This document shows, one piece after another, positions 27,385 to 39,244 of a stretch of 64,000 nucleotides of DNA. The position numbers and the translations under genes were made by a program. Each line of letters opens with the position of its first letter. The first letter of the stretch is position 1. The stretch is taken from contig JAOTOL010001509.1 in NCBI GenBank assembly GCA_034440575.1, positions 329,501-393,500 on the forward strand. Direction: 5' to 3'. The notes below the pieces were generated by a model, which was given only the letters and a program-made list of their open reading frames with translations, did no database searches and was not told the origin of the DNA. The stretch is from Imbricaverruca yamaguchii (lineage: Eukaryota > Arthropoda > Thecostraca > Neoverrucidae).

Positions 27385-27655
27385 ACTGGATGGTCGCCCG
27401 CATGTGGCGTCCGTGGAGGCAGGTATCTTTTCATTACAGCAATAGTTCACAGACAGCCTTAGGCGTTCTAGACGCTGCCCACATGTGCCGCACCTGGAGA
27501 CTTGAAATATCTGGCCTTTACATAAACACTTCACGGGCAACCTTAGGCGTTATAGGTGCTGCACGCATGTGGTGTATATAGATACATGAAGCTTTCTTTG
27601 CATACAAATCTCATAGGCAACCTAAGGCGATATAGGCTCTGCCCGCATGTAGAAA
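27385..27655. repeat. Degenerate ~80-bp repeat, 3 units
   Basis: GCCTTAGGCGTTCTAGACGC, AACCTTAGGCGTTATAGGTG and AACCTAAGGCGATATAGGCT, each followed by a GC(C)CGCATGT-like motif, mark three diverged units about 80 bp apart. Confidence 0.7.
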
Positions 27656-28085
27656 CATATAAATTTGGATGTAATTGATACCCTTGTAAGATATATACCT
27701 ATACGCTCTAATAAACCACATCTAGATATTGGTAAATCATTTCAACACATCGCATTCATCGCCCGCGGATATAGTAACTCCTCTCCTTAGCATTTATGTT
27801 TGCAAGAGTAGAATTCCACAAGGCTTGTCAGAAGGCTAGGCACCTACTTGTCGAAAAGTGCGCACCAGTCCAACAATTGGATTCATCCTTGGATTTCTCC
27901 ACTTAATTTTTGTTGCATCGGGTTTAAGCATCACATTTATAATCTTAGGTGAATGCATGAGGTGGATGAATGCACGACGTCCACGCATGATACACCTCGC
28001 CAACCTCATCGAAAATTATGAGCAAAAACGCTTCCCATGACCTGATTCTTGGCACACAGACAGCATATGACACGCGCTCAAATCT

Positions 28086-28245
28086 GTGTCGGACTATGAG
28101 TACCAAAGATCCCGGGTTCGACACTAGCGCCGCTCAGGACATTTCCCAATCCCGCGGCCCACCGGCGAGACAGTGTGGGCGGCGCCATTAGCCGTGAATG
28201 TGCATAAAGTGCGTCGTGAACCACCCAATAAACAACAAACAACAA
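28086..28245 (+). mobile_element. 5'-truncated SINE of the 57.4-kb family
   Basis: It shares the B box (CCGGGTTCGACACTAG), the GTGGGCGGCGCCATTAGC body and the AACAACAAACAAC tail with the element at 57340-57525, but lacks most of the tRNA head. It is flanked by GCGCTCAAATCT at 28074-28085 and GCGCTCCAATCT at 28246-28257, an 11 of 12 target-site duplication. Confidence 0.88.
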
Positions 28246-28299
28246 GCGCTCCAATCTAAGCATTCCCATAACCATGCTTATAATTCTGCCATAAATATA

Positions 28300-28915
28300 A
28301 TGGACTATTGACTGCTGAGCCATATATTGAGCACTATTTCTCCGGCACAAAACGTCTTTTTCAAACATCTTCAGCGCATAGAACACAGCTCACGAAAAAC
28401 ACTTCAGCAGGGGACAGCTGCCCCAAAACACTCAAACACGGGATGTCTGTCCCACAAAACACTGTTCAGGAAGTACAACAAAGCTCCCCAGCACATTACA
28501 TCTGGTCCACAGCACTCTTCAGCACACCTCAGCACAGCACTCCTCCCCAGGTAGACCATCCCACAACATTCTTCAGTGCAGGGAGCCTATCCCACAACAC
28601 CCCTCACCGCAGTGCTCCCGGCCCACAGTATTCCTCAAGACAGGGCACCCAAATCACAACATTTTTTGGCGCTACATGACCAATGTAATCGATGCACCCT
28701 AAAGCTCTAATAACTAACTAAATCACAACATTCCTCGGCACAAGACTCCTGGTCCACAGCATTCCTCCACACAGGATGCCTGGCCCGCAGTATACTTCTC
28801 CAGCACAGTACGTCGGTTCCGCAACATTCCTTAGCACAGGACACCCGTTGCACAATACTCCTTGACACAGGACGCCTACAGCCCTGCCCGACACAAGACG
28901 CCTACAACCCTGCCC
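28300..28915. repeat. Diverged forerunner units of the 31-bp array
   Basis: ATTCCTCAAGACAGGGCACC, AACATTCCTCGGCACAAGAC and GCATTCCTCCACACAGGATG recur loosely with mixed spacing. They resemble the homogeneous array to the right and look like its older, decayed edge. Confidence 0.75.
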
Positions 28916-30960
28916 GACACAAGACGCCTGACTCACATCACTCCTCAGCACGGGACGCCTGACTCACATCACTCCTCAGCACGGGACACCTGACTCACAA
29001 TACTCCTCAGCACGGGACGCCTGACTCACATCACTCCTCAGCACGGGACGCCTGACTCACAATACTCCTCAGCACGGGACGCCTGACTCACAATACTCCT
29101 CAGCACGGGACGCCTGACTCACATCACTCCTCAGCACGGGACGCCTGACTCACAATACTCCTCAGCAGGGGACGCCTGACTCACATCACTCCTGAGCACG
29201 GGACGCCTGACTCACAATACTCCTCAGCACGGGACCCCTGACTCAACAATACTCCTCAGCACGGGACGCCTGACTCACAATACTCCTGAGCACGGGACGC
29301 CTGACTCACAATACTCCTCAGCACGGGACGCCTGACTCACATCACTCCTGAGCACGGGACGCCTGACTCACAATACTCCTCAGCACGGGACGCCTGACTC
29401 ACAATACTCCTCAGCACGGGACGCCTGACTCACAATACTCCTGAGCACGGGACGCCTGACTCACAATACTCCTCAGCACGGGACGCCTGACTCACATCAC
29501 TCCTGAGCACGGGACGCCTGACTCACAATACTCCTGAGCACGGGACGCCTGACTCACAATACTCCTCAGCACGGGACGCCTGACTCACATCACTCCTGAG
29601 CACGGGACGCCTGACTCACAATACTCCTCAGCACGGGACGCCTGACTCACAATACTCCTCAGCACGGGACGCCTGACTCACATCACTCCTGAGCACGGGA
29701 CGCCTGACTCACAATACTCCTCAGCACGGGACCCCTGACCAACAATACTCCTCAGCAGGGGACGCCTGACCCACAATACTCCTCAGCACGGGACCCCTGA
29801 CCAACAATACTCCTCAGCAGGGGACGCCTGACCAACAATACTCCTCAGCACGGGACCCCTGACCAACAATACTCCTCAGCAGGGGACGCCTGACTCACAA
29901 TACTCCTCAGCACGGGACCCCTGACCAACAATACTCCTCAGCACGGGACCCCTGACCAACAATACTCCTCAGCAGGGGACGCCTGACCCACAATACTCCT
30001 CAGCACGGGACCCCTGACCAACAATACTCCTCAGCAGGGGACGCCTGACCAACAATACTCCTCAGCACGGGACGCCTGACTCACATCACTCCTGAGCACG
30101 GGACGCCTGACTCACAATACTCCTCAGCAGGGGACGCCTGACCAACAATACTCCTCAGCACGGGACCCCTGACCAACAATACTCCTCAGCAGGGGACGCC
30201 TGACCCACAATACTCCTCAGCACGGGACCCCTGACCAACAATACTCCTCAGCAGGGGACGCCTGACCCACAATACTCCTCAGCAGGGGACGCCTGACCAA
30301 CAATACTCCTCAGCACGGGACCCCTGACCAACAATACTCCTCAGCAGGGGACGCCTGACTCACAATACTCCTGAGCACGGGACGCCTGACTCACATCACT
30401 CCTGAGCACGGGACGCCTGACTCACATCACTCCTGAGCACGGGACGCCTGACTCACAATACTCCTCAGCACGGGACGCCTGACCAACAATACTCCTCAGC
30501 ACGGGACGCCTGACTCACATCACTCCTGAGCACGGGACGCCTGACTCACAATACTCCTCAGCACGGGACGCCTGACTCACATCACTCCTGAGCACGGGAC
30601 GCCTGACTCACAATACTCCTGAGCACGGGACGCCTGACCAACAATACTCCTCAGCACGGGACGCCTGACTCACATCACTCCTGAGCACGGGACGCCTGAC
30701 TCACAATACTCCTCAGCACGGGACGCCTGACTCACAATACTCCTCAGCACGGGACGCCTGACTCACAATACTCCTCAGCAGGGGACGCCTGACTCACAAT
30801 ACTCCTCAGCACGGGACGCCTGACTCACAATACTCCTCAGCACGGGACGCCTGACTCACAATACTCCTCAGCACGGGACGCCTGACTCACAATACTCCTC
30901 AGCACGGGACGCCTGACTCACAATCACTCCTCAGCACGGGACGCCTGACTCACAATACCC
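28916..30960. repeat. 31-bp minisatellite, about 66 units
   Basis: The main unit holds CAGCACGGGACGCCTGACTC followed by ACAATACTCCT. Variants differ as AATACTCCTCAG or ATCACTCCTGAG, and as TGACTCAC, TGACCAAC or TGACCCAC. Between about 29700 and 30360 they alternate as 62-bp dimers, and identical blocks recur, which shows higher-order amplification. TGACTCA (the AP-1 consensus) is present in most units. Stops occur in every frame. Confidence 0.96.
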
Positions 30961-30984
30961 GTCGGCACAGGATGTCTTGCCGAC

Positions 30985-31165
30985 AGTCTTGCCCACAGTA
31001 CTCTTCAGTCTTGCCCACAGTACTCTTCAGTCTTGCCCACAGTACTCTTCAGTCTTGCCCACAGTACTCTTCAGTCTTGCCCACAGTACTCTTCAGTCTT
31101 GCCCACAGTACTCTTCAGTCTTGCCCACAGTACTCTTCAGTCTTGCCCACAGTACTCTTCAGCAC
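30985..31165. repeat. 22-bp minisatellite, about 8 units
   Basis: Perfect repeats of a 22-bp unit containing CTTGCCCACAGTACTCTTCA. It adjoins the 31-bp array and shares the CCCACAGTA.TC half with the diverged units at 28.6 kb. Confidence 0.95.
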
Positions 31166-33830
31166 AGGACGCCTGTTCCACAACACGCCCCAAGGTAAGA
31201 CCTTCCGTGCAGATACGCCAAGTGTCATCGTCCAATAAGGTTCCCAGCTCAAGCTGCCTGGCCCAATAAATGTCCAGGCACGGGACAGATTTCACGATGC
31301 AAGTCTCGTCTCGGCGCGAGTCGCCATCGAGGCGGCGGCGGCGGCGGCGACGTCTCGCCTCGCCGCCCCACCCAGGCCGCCCCCTCCCCATTACTGTCAG
31401 AAACTCGTCACCGCCGTTTCTGCGCAAACAAGCGGCTGACGCGGACCAGTGTTTACGCGGTCCCTGGCGGCGTGATTACACTCATTCAGGTCGGCGCCGC
31501 CTCAGCCCAATCGGCGGCCGGGCACGACAGACGTGGCGGCCGTGGTCTGATTACGCCACTGTCAGCGACACGACCGCCGATGGTCGCGCCGTGTCCGCCC
31601 GCCAGTACCAGGCGGGTCCGGCCACTTTGGGGATGGGCACATGTTGACTCGGGACAGGGGTGCACTCTTGTCATCACACGCTTTGTAATGGCTACCCAAT
31701 CACTCAAGTGCCGTACAGCAGTTGATCGAGGAGACACTGGATGGAAGAAGCAGTATTATGACGCGTACACCTTAATGCCGAAGCCATATACGATAAAAAT
31801 GCGCTGACCAGGTACATTTGTGACTAATCAATCGATATTATTAGCGTTGATCTGTCAGTAGCAGATAATAGTCGGCATACAATGCGTACGTGCCAAGCGT
31901 CCATAGCTGCTGGCACACCATTTAAGCTTCAATTTATACAATAATTGGCAAGCCAAAGCCCATCATGGATAAGGACCTCACCTCCGAAAGCGGAACATTT
32001 TCACGTGAAAGCACATGTTTCCCCACCAGTAAGGGAGGGACCTGGCCATGGTCCGCTACGTTTGATGTACCTTCGACCCGGGTGACTGAAGCTCAGGGCC
32101 AGGCCACGGCTCTTCACGTCCAGTGTACCTTCGACCCGGGTGACTGAAGCTCAGGAGCCTGAACAGCTGATGGCTCATGATCTGACGTGTTGACATCTAC
32201 AGAGCGTCCGGCGCAATCTACGTCTATCCATCTATCTATCCATCTTTACACACACACATACACAAACATATATATATGCATACATACATCAGTCCAATCC
32301 AGTCCAATACAGTCCAGTCCTAGTCTCTGATAACCCGATGGTTGGCGAATTTTAGTAATATCTCTCTGACCAGGGTATGCCAGTGTGGAAATTCGCTCTT
32401 ATCATCAGTCCTTTATCGTCGCCGTCCATAAGCAATGTGTGACGTCATAAAAACTCCAAATTTCGCCATTTAGTGTGCGTGTGTTGACAATTCCTGCTAA
32501 CATTGCATGCAGCTTCATGTCAATCTTCCAGGACAGTTCTGTTGAAATGTAGGGCCAACCCATCTGTCACTATTTTACGATCATTTTGCTTATTCCGAGA
32601 CACCACCGCCTGTCTCGATTGGTGGATACCGTTGGCCAGACATGTCAACGACACTGATCAGGCATGTCAACAGTACTGACCCTTGTCTGTCAGGAGGTGC
32701 CCGCAGTCTTCCCATTGGTGGACATCACTGACCAGGTACGTCAACACTGACCCTCGTTCGTCGATAGGTGACAGCTTTCCAAATCCGATGAGGGTTGCCT
32801 CATCTTCCCATCATTGTTTTGATATTCTAACGCCAACGTAGCAAAAAGCGAGCAAACAAAAGACAAAACTCCCTGTTGCGTGCTGCTGGCTTGCTGCTTG
32901 ATACGAGACCAAACTAGTTGCATCTGATTGTTGGATGTTATGGACCACGAGAGCGTCTTGATACGAGCAGTGGCAAAGTCCGAACAAGTCTATTTCTGAG
33001 TATGTGGTACAAAGGTTCACCCGAGAGGCTCTGCCTGGCCTGGCCCAACGGGCACGCCTTTGGAACAGTAACAATGTTTTACTACGGTGTTTCGCGTTCT
33101 ATTTTCTATGCCAAACGTAAAAACATGTGCATAGTACCATCAATTCATAGTTGCTTTCAGCATTAGCTTTTTTTCCTCAACTTCGGATCGAAATGCTTGG
33201 TTGCGCTGAGTTAAACACAAACACTGCAGCTTTCTAGCGAAATTGGTCAGAAAGCACGATATTGCACGAGAGTGTTTGCCTAGTCGAAATTCGCCTGCCA
33301 ACCCGGCCAAGTGATGATGCAGGAGAGATTGAGATCAGGGGACATATGCACAGCAAAACCAACAAATCATTGCTGTAAAATCGATTGAGAATGGAGTCCA
33401 ATGGTGCGCCAGGTACAGTGGTTGACGAATCATGTGCTGTGGAGGCCCAAGACAGAGTGTGCACAGTTACAAGCAATACTCCGAAGCAACTGATCCAGGA
33501 CAAAGCAAATTAATCGCCTCTTGCAATCTAAGCATCTGAAACGCGGCTAGAACAAGACCCGCTCCAGGAATATCTTCCCCATGACCTCGCCATAGTTTTC
33601 AGACTGATGCATTATGGCAACTCACTGATAAAATTCATGGTAAGATTAGTTTTAGTTACAAATGGATTCACGTCTTCGTCGGAATAAAAGCTTGCGAATT
33701 GATTATGCTGCACATGGGTTTTATTAAATATATTAAGTGTGCATAGCAAGTTGGTGTGTATAAATGTTAGGTCTGTATTTGCACAAATTACGTTCGTGAG
33801 TAGCTTTTGTCGTCGACTGGTCAAATGACC
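31166..33830. other. Intergenic sequence, small GC-rich island at 31310-31660
   Basis: The first 500 bp are GC- and CpG-rich. GTACCTTCGACCCGGGTGAC is repeated at 32070 and 32127, a short duplication of about 57 bp. The rest is AT-richer unique sequence. No gene recognised. Confidence 0.5.
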
Positions 33831-34430
33831 TGCCTTTGTGCTGACCTGACTTGGTGCTGACCTGACTTTGTGCTGACCTGCCTTGGTGCTGATCTGACTT
33901 GGTGATGACCTGACTTGGTGCTGACCTGACTTGGTGCTGACCTCTTGTGCTGACCTGACTTGGTGCTCTTTGGTGTGCCTGACTTGGTGCTGACCTGCCT
34001 TGGTGCTGACCTGACTTGGTGCTGACCTGACTTGGTGCTGACCTGCTTGGTGCTGACCTGACTTGGTGCTGACCTGACTTGGTGCTGACCTGACTTGGTG
34101 CTGACCTGACTTGGTGCTGACCTGACTTGGTGCTGACCTGACTTGGTGCTGACCTGACTTGGTGCTGACCTGACTTGGTGCTGACCTGACTTGGTGCTGA
34201 CCTGACTTGGTGCTGACCTGACTTGGTGCTGACCTGACTTGGTGCTGACCTGACTTGGTGCTGACCTGACTTGGTGCTGGCCTGATTGGTGCTGACCTGC
34301 CTTGGTGCTGACCTGACTTGGTGCTGACCTGACTTGGTGCTGACCTGACTTGGTGCTGACCTGACTTGGTGCTGACCTGACTTGGTGCTGACCTGACTTG
34401 GTGCTGACCTGACTTGGTGCTGGCCGGTAG
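33831..34430. repeat. 16-bp minisatellite, about 37 units
   Basis: The unit GGTGCTGACCTGACTT repeats with almost no change from 34060 to 34420 and with small indels before that. Its complement holds AGGTCA, the nuclear-receptor half-site, once per unit. Since 16 is not a multiple of three, all three frames are used in turn and are all open on the minus strand. Confidence 0.96.
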
Positions 34431-35057
34431 CGGTGTCACAGCCATGGAGTCGAATCCAAATGTCTCCAGGAGTTTTCATCGGCAGACACACAGACACACA
34501 TCACCTTGACTCATGACTCCGACAAGCATCGCTTTGCTAGGTTACTACGCAATCGTCCTGACCTTTCCGCCGGACAGGGTGCACCCACGAGACATGATAA
34601 GTTGCGATCTTCCCTGCAACAGCTGACGCAGATCCACGCAGTCCATATCGTGTCACACAGCACATCAGTCGCATCCAGTGCCCATATATCAGTCTCCTTC
34701 CACCCTTCACGCACCATTCCAACGCCAGAAAAGACAATTAGTTCCAGATCGACGCACACTGTCCCCGAGGCATTAGCAGCGACCAGCCGCCGTTTTGGCT
34801 GCGACCCCAGGTAATGGGTTTCGACACGAGCTCCGGTGCTGCGCGTGCTGCCAAATGCCGCGGGCCAGTCGACGCCGACGACCGTCACACCTGGCCGCCG
34901 AGTCGGTGCATCACGCGCCGCATCCTCGCCACCATCGGTCGGCTGATGTCCCGACAGTAAGGTCTCGGGTTCAAAACCCGCTAGTTGCCCGATATTTCGT
35001 CTTCTAGGCGACCGTATCACTTATCCGAAAGATCATATACCATATGCCATATATCGT
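34431..35057. other. Unique sequence with a tRNA-like stretch
   Basis: Apart from the possible SINE head at 34925-35010, nothing recognisable. Confidence 0.45.
34925..35010 (+). mobile_element. Possible tRNA-like SINE head
   Basis: ATCGGTCGGCTGATGTCCCG and AGGTCTCGGGTTCAAAACCC resemble an A-box and B-box arrangement, with GGGTTCAAAACCC able to form a T-arm-like hairpin. No body or flanking duplication was found, so this is tentative. Confidence 0.4.
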
Positions 35058-35275
35058 ATATCAGAATGAGTGTCGCATTCGTCAGAATGGGTGCTGTGTT
35101 CATCAGAATGACCGTCGTGTATATCAGAACGAGTGCTGCGTTCATCGGATGGGTGCCGTTTCTATCAGATTTGGTGGTGTATCCACCAGAACGAGTGCGT
35201 CATTGATCAGAATGGGTTCCATGTTCGTCGGATTGGGTGTCTGGCTCGTCAGACCGGACGGATCGTGGTCAGATG
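35058..35275. repeat. 21-bp degenerate minisatellite, about 10 units
   Basis: CAGAATGAGTGTCGCATTCGT and CAGAATGGGTGCTGTGTTCAT type units follow each other at 20-21 bp. The divergence is high but the CAGAAT.GGTG core is steady. Confidence 0.88.
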
Positions 35276-36110
35276 GCGTGCTGTTGTCCACATGACGTCA
35301 GCAAGACAAATTGGGTGGAACGTTCGTTAGAACCCGGGAGAAGAGTAACCTTCAGTTGTATTACGCGGAATGCGGCCGTGTAGACTACGCAACGTCGCTA
35401 TTCCCGCGCGCGATGTTCGCGGGAAGGTGAAATCCAAAGCAGGTGGCGACATTCTCGCCTGATATTTTACGGTTACAACACTGGGCTGCCGATTCGCTCT
35501 CGTCGGGATGGCGAGTTTAGTCGATACAAATGCGCGGCAACCGTCCGGGCGGCGATGTCAGATTACATTTTGCAGCCGTCAGGTAGTCGTGTTGGGTGCT
35601 GGTTCGTCCTGCGCTCGTCCGAACGAGGCGCCCGTCCCATCATAGGTGTTGCACCTTTCGAGAAGAAAAAATCGTTGCCGAGACAACGTCACACCACACT
35701 CTCGGGTGTGTGACCTACTAATACTATCCTCCCATACTTGAGTGTTCCGCCTTTTCTCCCCTGAAGCCATTTTTCGTTTTAAAATTGCGGCGTCGCTACT
35801 TTTGCGGCCTGCTCTCCCTGCCAGAGTATTTTCCACCGGCATTTCTGTCCCATCCCCTAAAATGTGCTCCTCTTCTCCATCTCGTCGTCCATCGCCGTCT
35901 TCGGGGATGCCATTACTTGCGACTGAAGCCCATTTGTGTGAACTTTATTTTTCCTGACGCTATCCGCTTGATCCCCACTCAATTACAGATGATTCTGCGG
36001 GCAGCGCAGATACGGCCGATACGAGCGGCTCAGGCCCCAAGGCCGACTGGCCTCGGGGGATCTGGTCCGGCAACGGAGGGTGGCGGCTGTCCGACATTCT
36101 AGGCACAGAA
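35276..36110. other. Unique sequence, no gene seen
   Basis: Mixed composition; no repeat or recognised coding content. Confidence 0.5.
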
Positions 36111-36490
36111 TGACAGTCCAGACGCAGCGACAGTCCAGACGCAGCGACAGCCCAGCCACAGAGCGACAATTCAGACACAGAGCGACAGTCCAGACATAGC
36201 GACAGTCCAGACGCAGCGACAGCCCAGCCACAGAGCGACAATCCAGACACAGCGACAGCCCAGCCACAGAGCGACAATTCAGACATAGAGCGACATTCCA
36301 GACGCAGCGACAGTCCATACGCAGCGACAGCCCAGCCACAGAGCGACAATTCAGACAAAGAGCGACATTCCAGACGCAGCGACAGCCCAGCCACAGAGCG
36401 ACAGTTCAGGCACAGAGCGATAGTCCAGACACAACGACAGTCCAAACACAGAGTGACAGTCCAGACATATCGACAGCTCGGCCACACAGC
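36111..36490. repeat. 17-19-bp minisatellite
   Basis: CAGACGCAGCGACAGTC and CAGCCACAGAGCGACAATT type units alternate irregularly, about 20 in all. Confidence 0.92.
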
Positions 36491-36544
36491 GGTAGGCAGC
36501 TGGCCAGCCAAATTGGGAGCTGAACAATACGAGCAGACCTGCAG

Positions 36545-37345
36545 GAGACTGTGATTGATCACACCGGACAGGCCAGCCGGACACGGACCAGCAGGAGGCT
36601 GAGTAGCCAGCCAGACACGGACCGGCAGGAGGATGAGCAGCCAGTCAGATACGGGCCAGCAGGAGGATGAGCAGCCAGTCAGATACGGGCCAGCAGGAGG
36701 CTGAGCAGCCAGCCGGATACGGACCAGCAGGAAGCTGAGTAGCCAGCAGGACACGGACCAGCATGAGGCTGAGTAGCCAGCCGGACACGGACCAGCATGA
36801 GGCTGAGTAGCCAGCCGGACACGGACCAGCAGGAAGATGACCAGCCTGCCAGATACGGGTCAGCAGGAGGCTGAACAGCCAGCCAGAGACGGACCAGCAG
36901 GAAGCTGAGCAGCCAGCCAGCCAGCCAGACACGGACCAGCAGGAGGATGAGCAGCCAGCCAGCCAGCCAGACACGGACCAGCAGGAGGATGAGCAGCCGG
37001 CCAGATACGGACCAGCAGGAGGATGAGCAGCCGGCCAGATACGGACCAGCAGGAGGATGAGCAGCCAGCCAGATACGGACCAGCAGGAGGATGAGCAGCC
37101 GGCCAGATACGGACCAGCAGGAGGATGAGCAGCCGGCCAGACACGGACCAGCAGGAGGATGAGCAGCCAGCCAGACACGGACCAGCAGGAGGATGAGCAG
37201 CCGGCCAGATACGGACCAGCAGGAGGATGAGCAGCCAGCCAGACACGGACCAGCAGGAGGATGAGCAGCCGGCCAGATACGGACCAGCAGGAGGCTGAGT
37301 AGCCAGCCTGATACGAACTGGCAGGAGGCTGAGCAGCCAGTCAGA
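36545..37345. repeat. 34-bp minisatellite, about 23 units
   Basis: ACGGACCAGCAGGAGGATGA and GCAGCCGGCCAGAT make a 34-bp unit, homogeneous from 36960 to 37290. Variants insert extra CCAG steps (CAGCCAGCCAGCCAG near 36910 and 36960). All minus-strand frames are open. Confidence 0.95.
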
Positions 37346-37699
37346 TACGGACCAGCTAACAGCTTATGACATTCACCAGCTAACAGTAGCGAAATGTTTA
37401 GCTACAAACCGAGCTATTCCTGACATCCAGCTGGGTGCGGTTTCTACGGAATATGAAAACCCGGGGTCGTTGCAATGTTCTGAACATACGCCATAATATG
37501 TTTTAATCGATTACTTAGCCATATAAATACAGAGTACACAATAGAAAGAAAACAAACGTCTCTATTGGTCTTCAAACCATGTGGAGTGACATTATTTATG
37601 ATCCAAGCGGCTGAGAAGGAATCGCAATACACATCCCCTCAAGTGCAGGCACTCAATATGTCACGACGTGCCTCTTGTTGGTGTCCGTCGCCCCAACAT
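37346..37699. other. Unique AT-rich sequence
   Basis: Nothing recognisable. Confidence 0.5.
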
Positions 37700-38460
37700 C
37701 ACCCCCGCCCCTTTAATCGCCGGCGCATGCAAATACAGCAGTCAATAGCGTCGCCGGTCCCCTCCGGGTGCGGGCCACCGCCGCGCCAAAACGACCACCA
37801 GCCGGCGCGCCGTCAACGGTAACGACGCGGCGCGGCGCCAACGGCGGCAGTTGGCGCCGCGCCGCGCGCCACGCCAGCCGAGCCGGCGGCAGTTGGCGCC
37901 GCGCGCGGCACCAGCCGAAACGGAAGCGCCAGTCATCGCCGACAATGACGGCCGCGCGCATCGGCCGCCGCCGTCGACAATACGCCGCCAAATCAAATTA
38001 ATACCCGACTCGATAAATTGATACACGCGGACGGTAACTAGGGGAGCGCGTCGTCCGATGCCGGTGATTACGCCGGCGGCGGTCGGCGGGGCACGGCCGC
38101 ATCGGCCGCGTTCTCACGGCCGTCCTGTTGACCTGCGACCTGGCCCGGCCCGGCGGCGGCGGCGGCCTCGGCGGCGGCCGGGGCCGGCTGAGAACGGCGG
38201 CGGCCGCGGCGCCCGCGCTCTCGTCGACCCGCGCACGATTATTCGGACCATTACCGATAATACAATGTGATTAGGGCGATTGTTGTGTAGGGCCGGTTGT
38301 GCTCGGCGGCGCGCCGTCGTCGGACCGCCGGTCCCGCTCGTGCAACGCCCTGCCCGGCGGCGGGCCCGCCTATTGTTGGCCTGCGAGCAGCCGGTTTCCA
38401 TCCTGTTACACAATGCCGGTCGGTCGGTGTGTGCGTCCAGCCCCGCGATCCACTTGACTT
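37700..38460. other. CpG-dense GC-rich island
   Basis: GC-rich with GGCGCCGCGC and CGGCGGCGGC stretches; it includes a 33-bp near-repeat of GGCGGCAGTTGGCGCCGCGC at about 37842 and 37887. It may be a promoter island, but no exon can be placed. Confidence 0.5.
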
Positions 38461-38754
38461 GGGAGCAGACGCTGCTGGGTTGCTAGCGATGGTGCGGCTA
38501 GACATTTGTTAAATAGAGCGACCCCGAGAACGACTCGCCATTCGAACTTTTTTTTCGTTCCACTGTGCACGTGAAGAAACAGCACGATTTCATCTTGAAG
38601 AGAGCTGAACCTCTTCGACCGCGAATCAATGCATCGGTGCGGTCCGCGTTCCTGTGGCAGCCTGCATCGGCGATTCACAGCCGCATCCAGAGTACAAGCC
38701 ATCCGACCGCTGGCTGTTCGCGTCTTGAGCTTGGACAACAGCTGGCGGCCAGAA

Positions 38755-38975
38755 CACGTGCAGAAGCGGCCAGGACGGGGCCGCGTCCCCAATTCTGCCG
38801 AAGGTCTGCTGGGGCTGACGTGAGGCAGCGACTGGGACGGGCCGCGTCCCCAGTTCTGCCGAATGTCTGTCGGGGCTAACGTGAGGAAGCGGCCGGGACG
38901 GGGCCGCATCCCCAATTCTGCCGAACGTGTGTCGGGGCTGACGTGAGGAAGCGGCCGGGACGGGGTCGCGCTGCT
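38755..38975. repeat. ~61-bp repeat, about 3.5 units
   Basis: GAGGAAGCGGCCGGGACGGG and CCCCAATTCTGCCGAACGTG type segments recur at 61-62 bp with moderate divergence. Confidence 0.85.
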
Positions 38976-39244
38976 GAGCCGGGAGTCTTCTGAGCGGACA
39001 GTTTGTCGACGGCCGCCCACAGTCGCACCACCACCGGTCGGATGTCGACCGACGGCCGTTCGACAGCCGTGTGACAGCCGCCTGACATCGCCTGACAGTC
39101 GGCCGGCAGTGGCCGACAGCCGTTGGAACACGGTGTCTCTGGTCGGACGACCGCAGCCGTCCCGGCTGTCGATCGCGGCCGATGGCAGTATTGGGCGTGT
39201 CGTCGACGGCGCTCGCCGGCAGACGGCGGCTGCCATCCACGTGG

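Noticed and set aside
28916..30960. CRISPR-like regular repeats of 31 bp
   Set aside because: The repeats are head-to-tail without unique spacers and the context is an animal genome.
34511..35020. A 169-codon minus-strand gene
   Set aside because: Its start reads GFEPETLL, the usual translation of a tRNA-like B-box region, and nothing else in it is recognisable.
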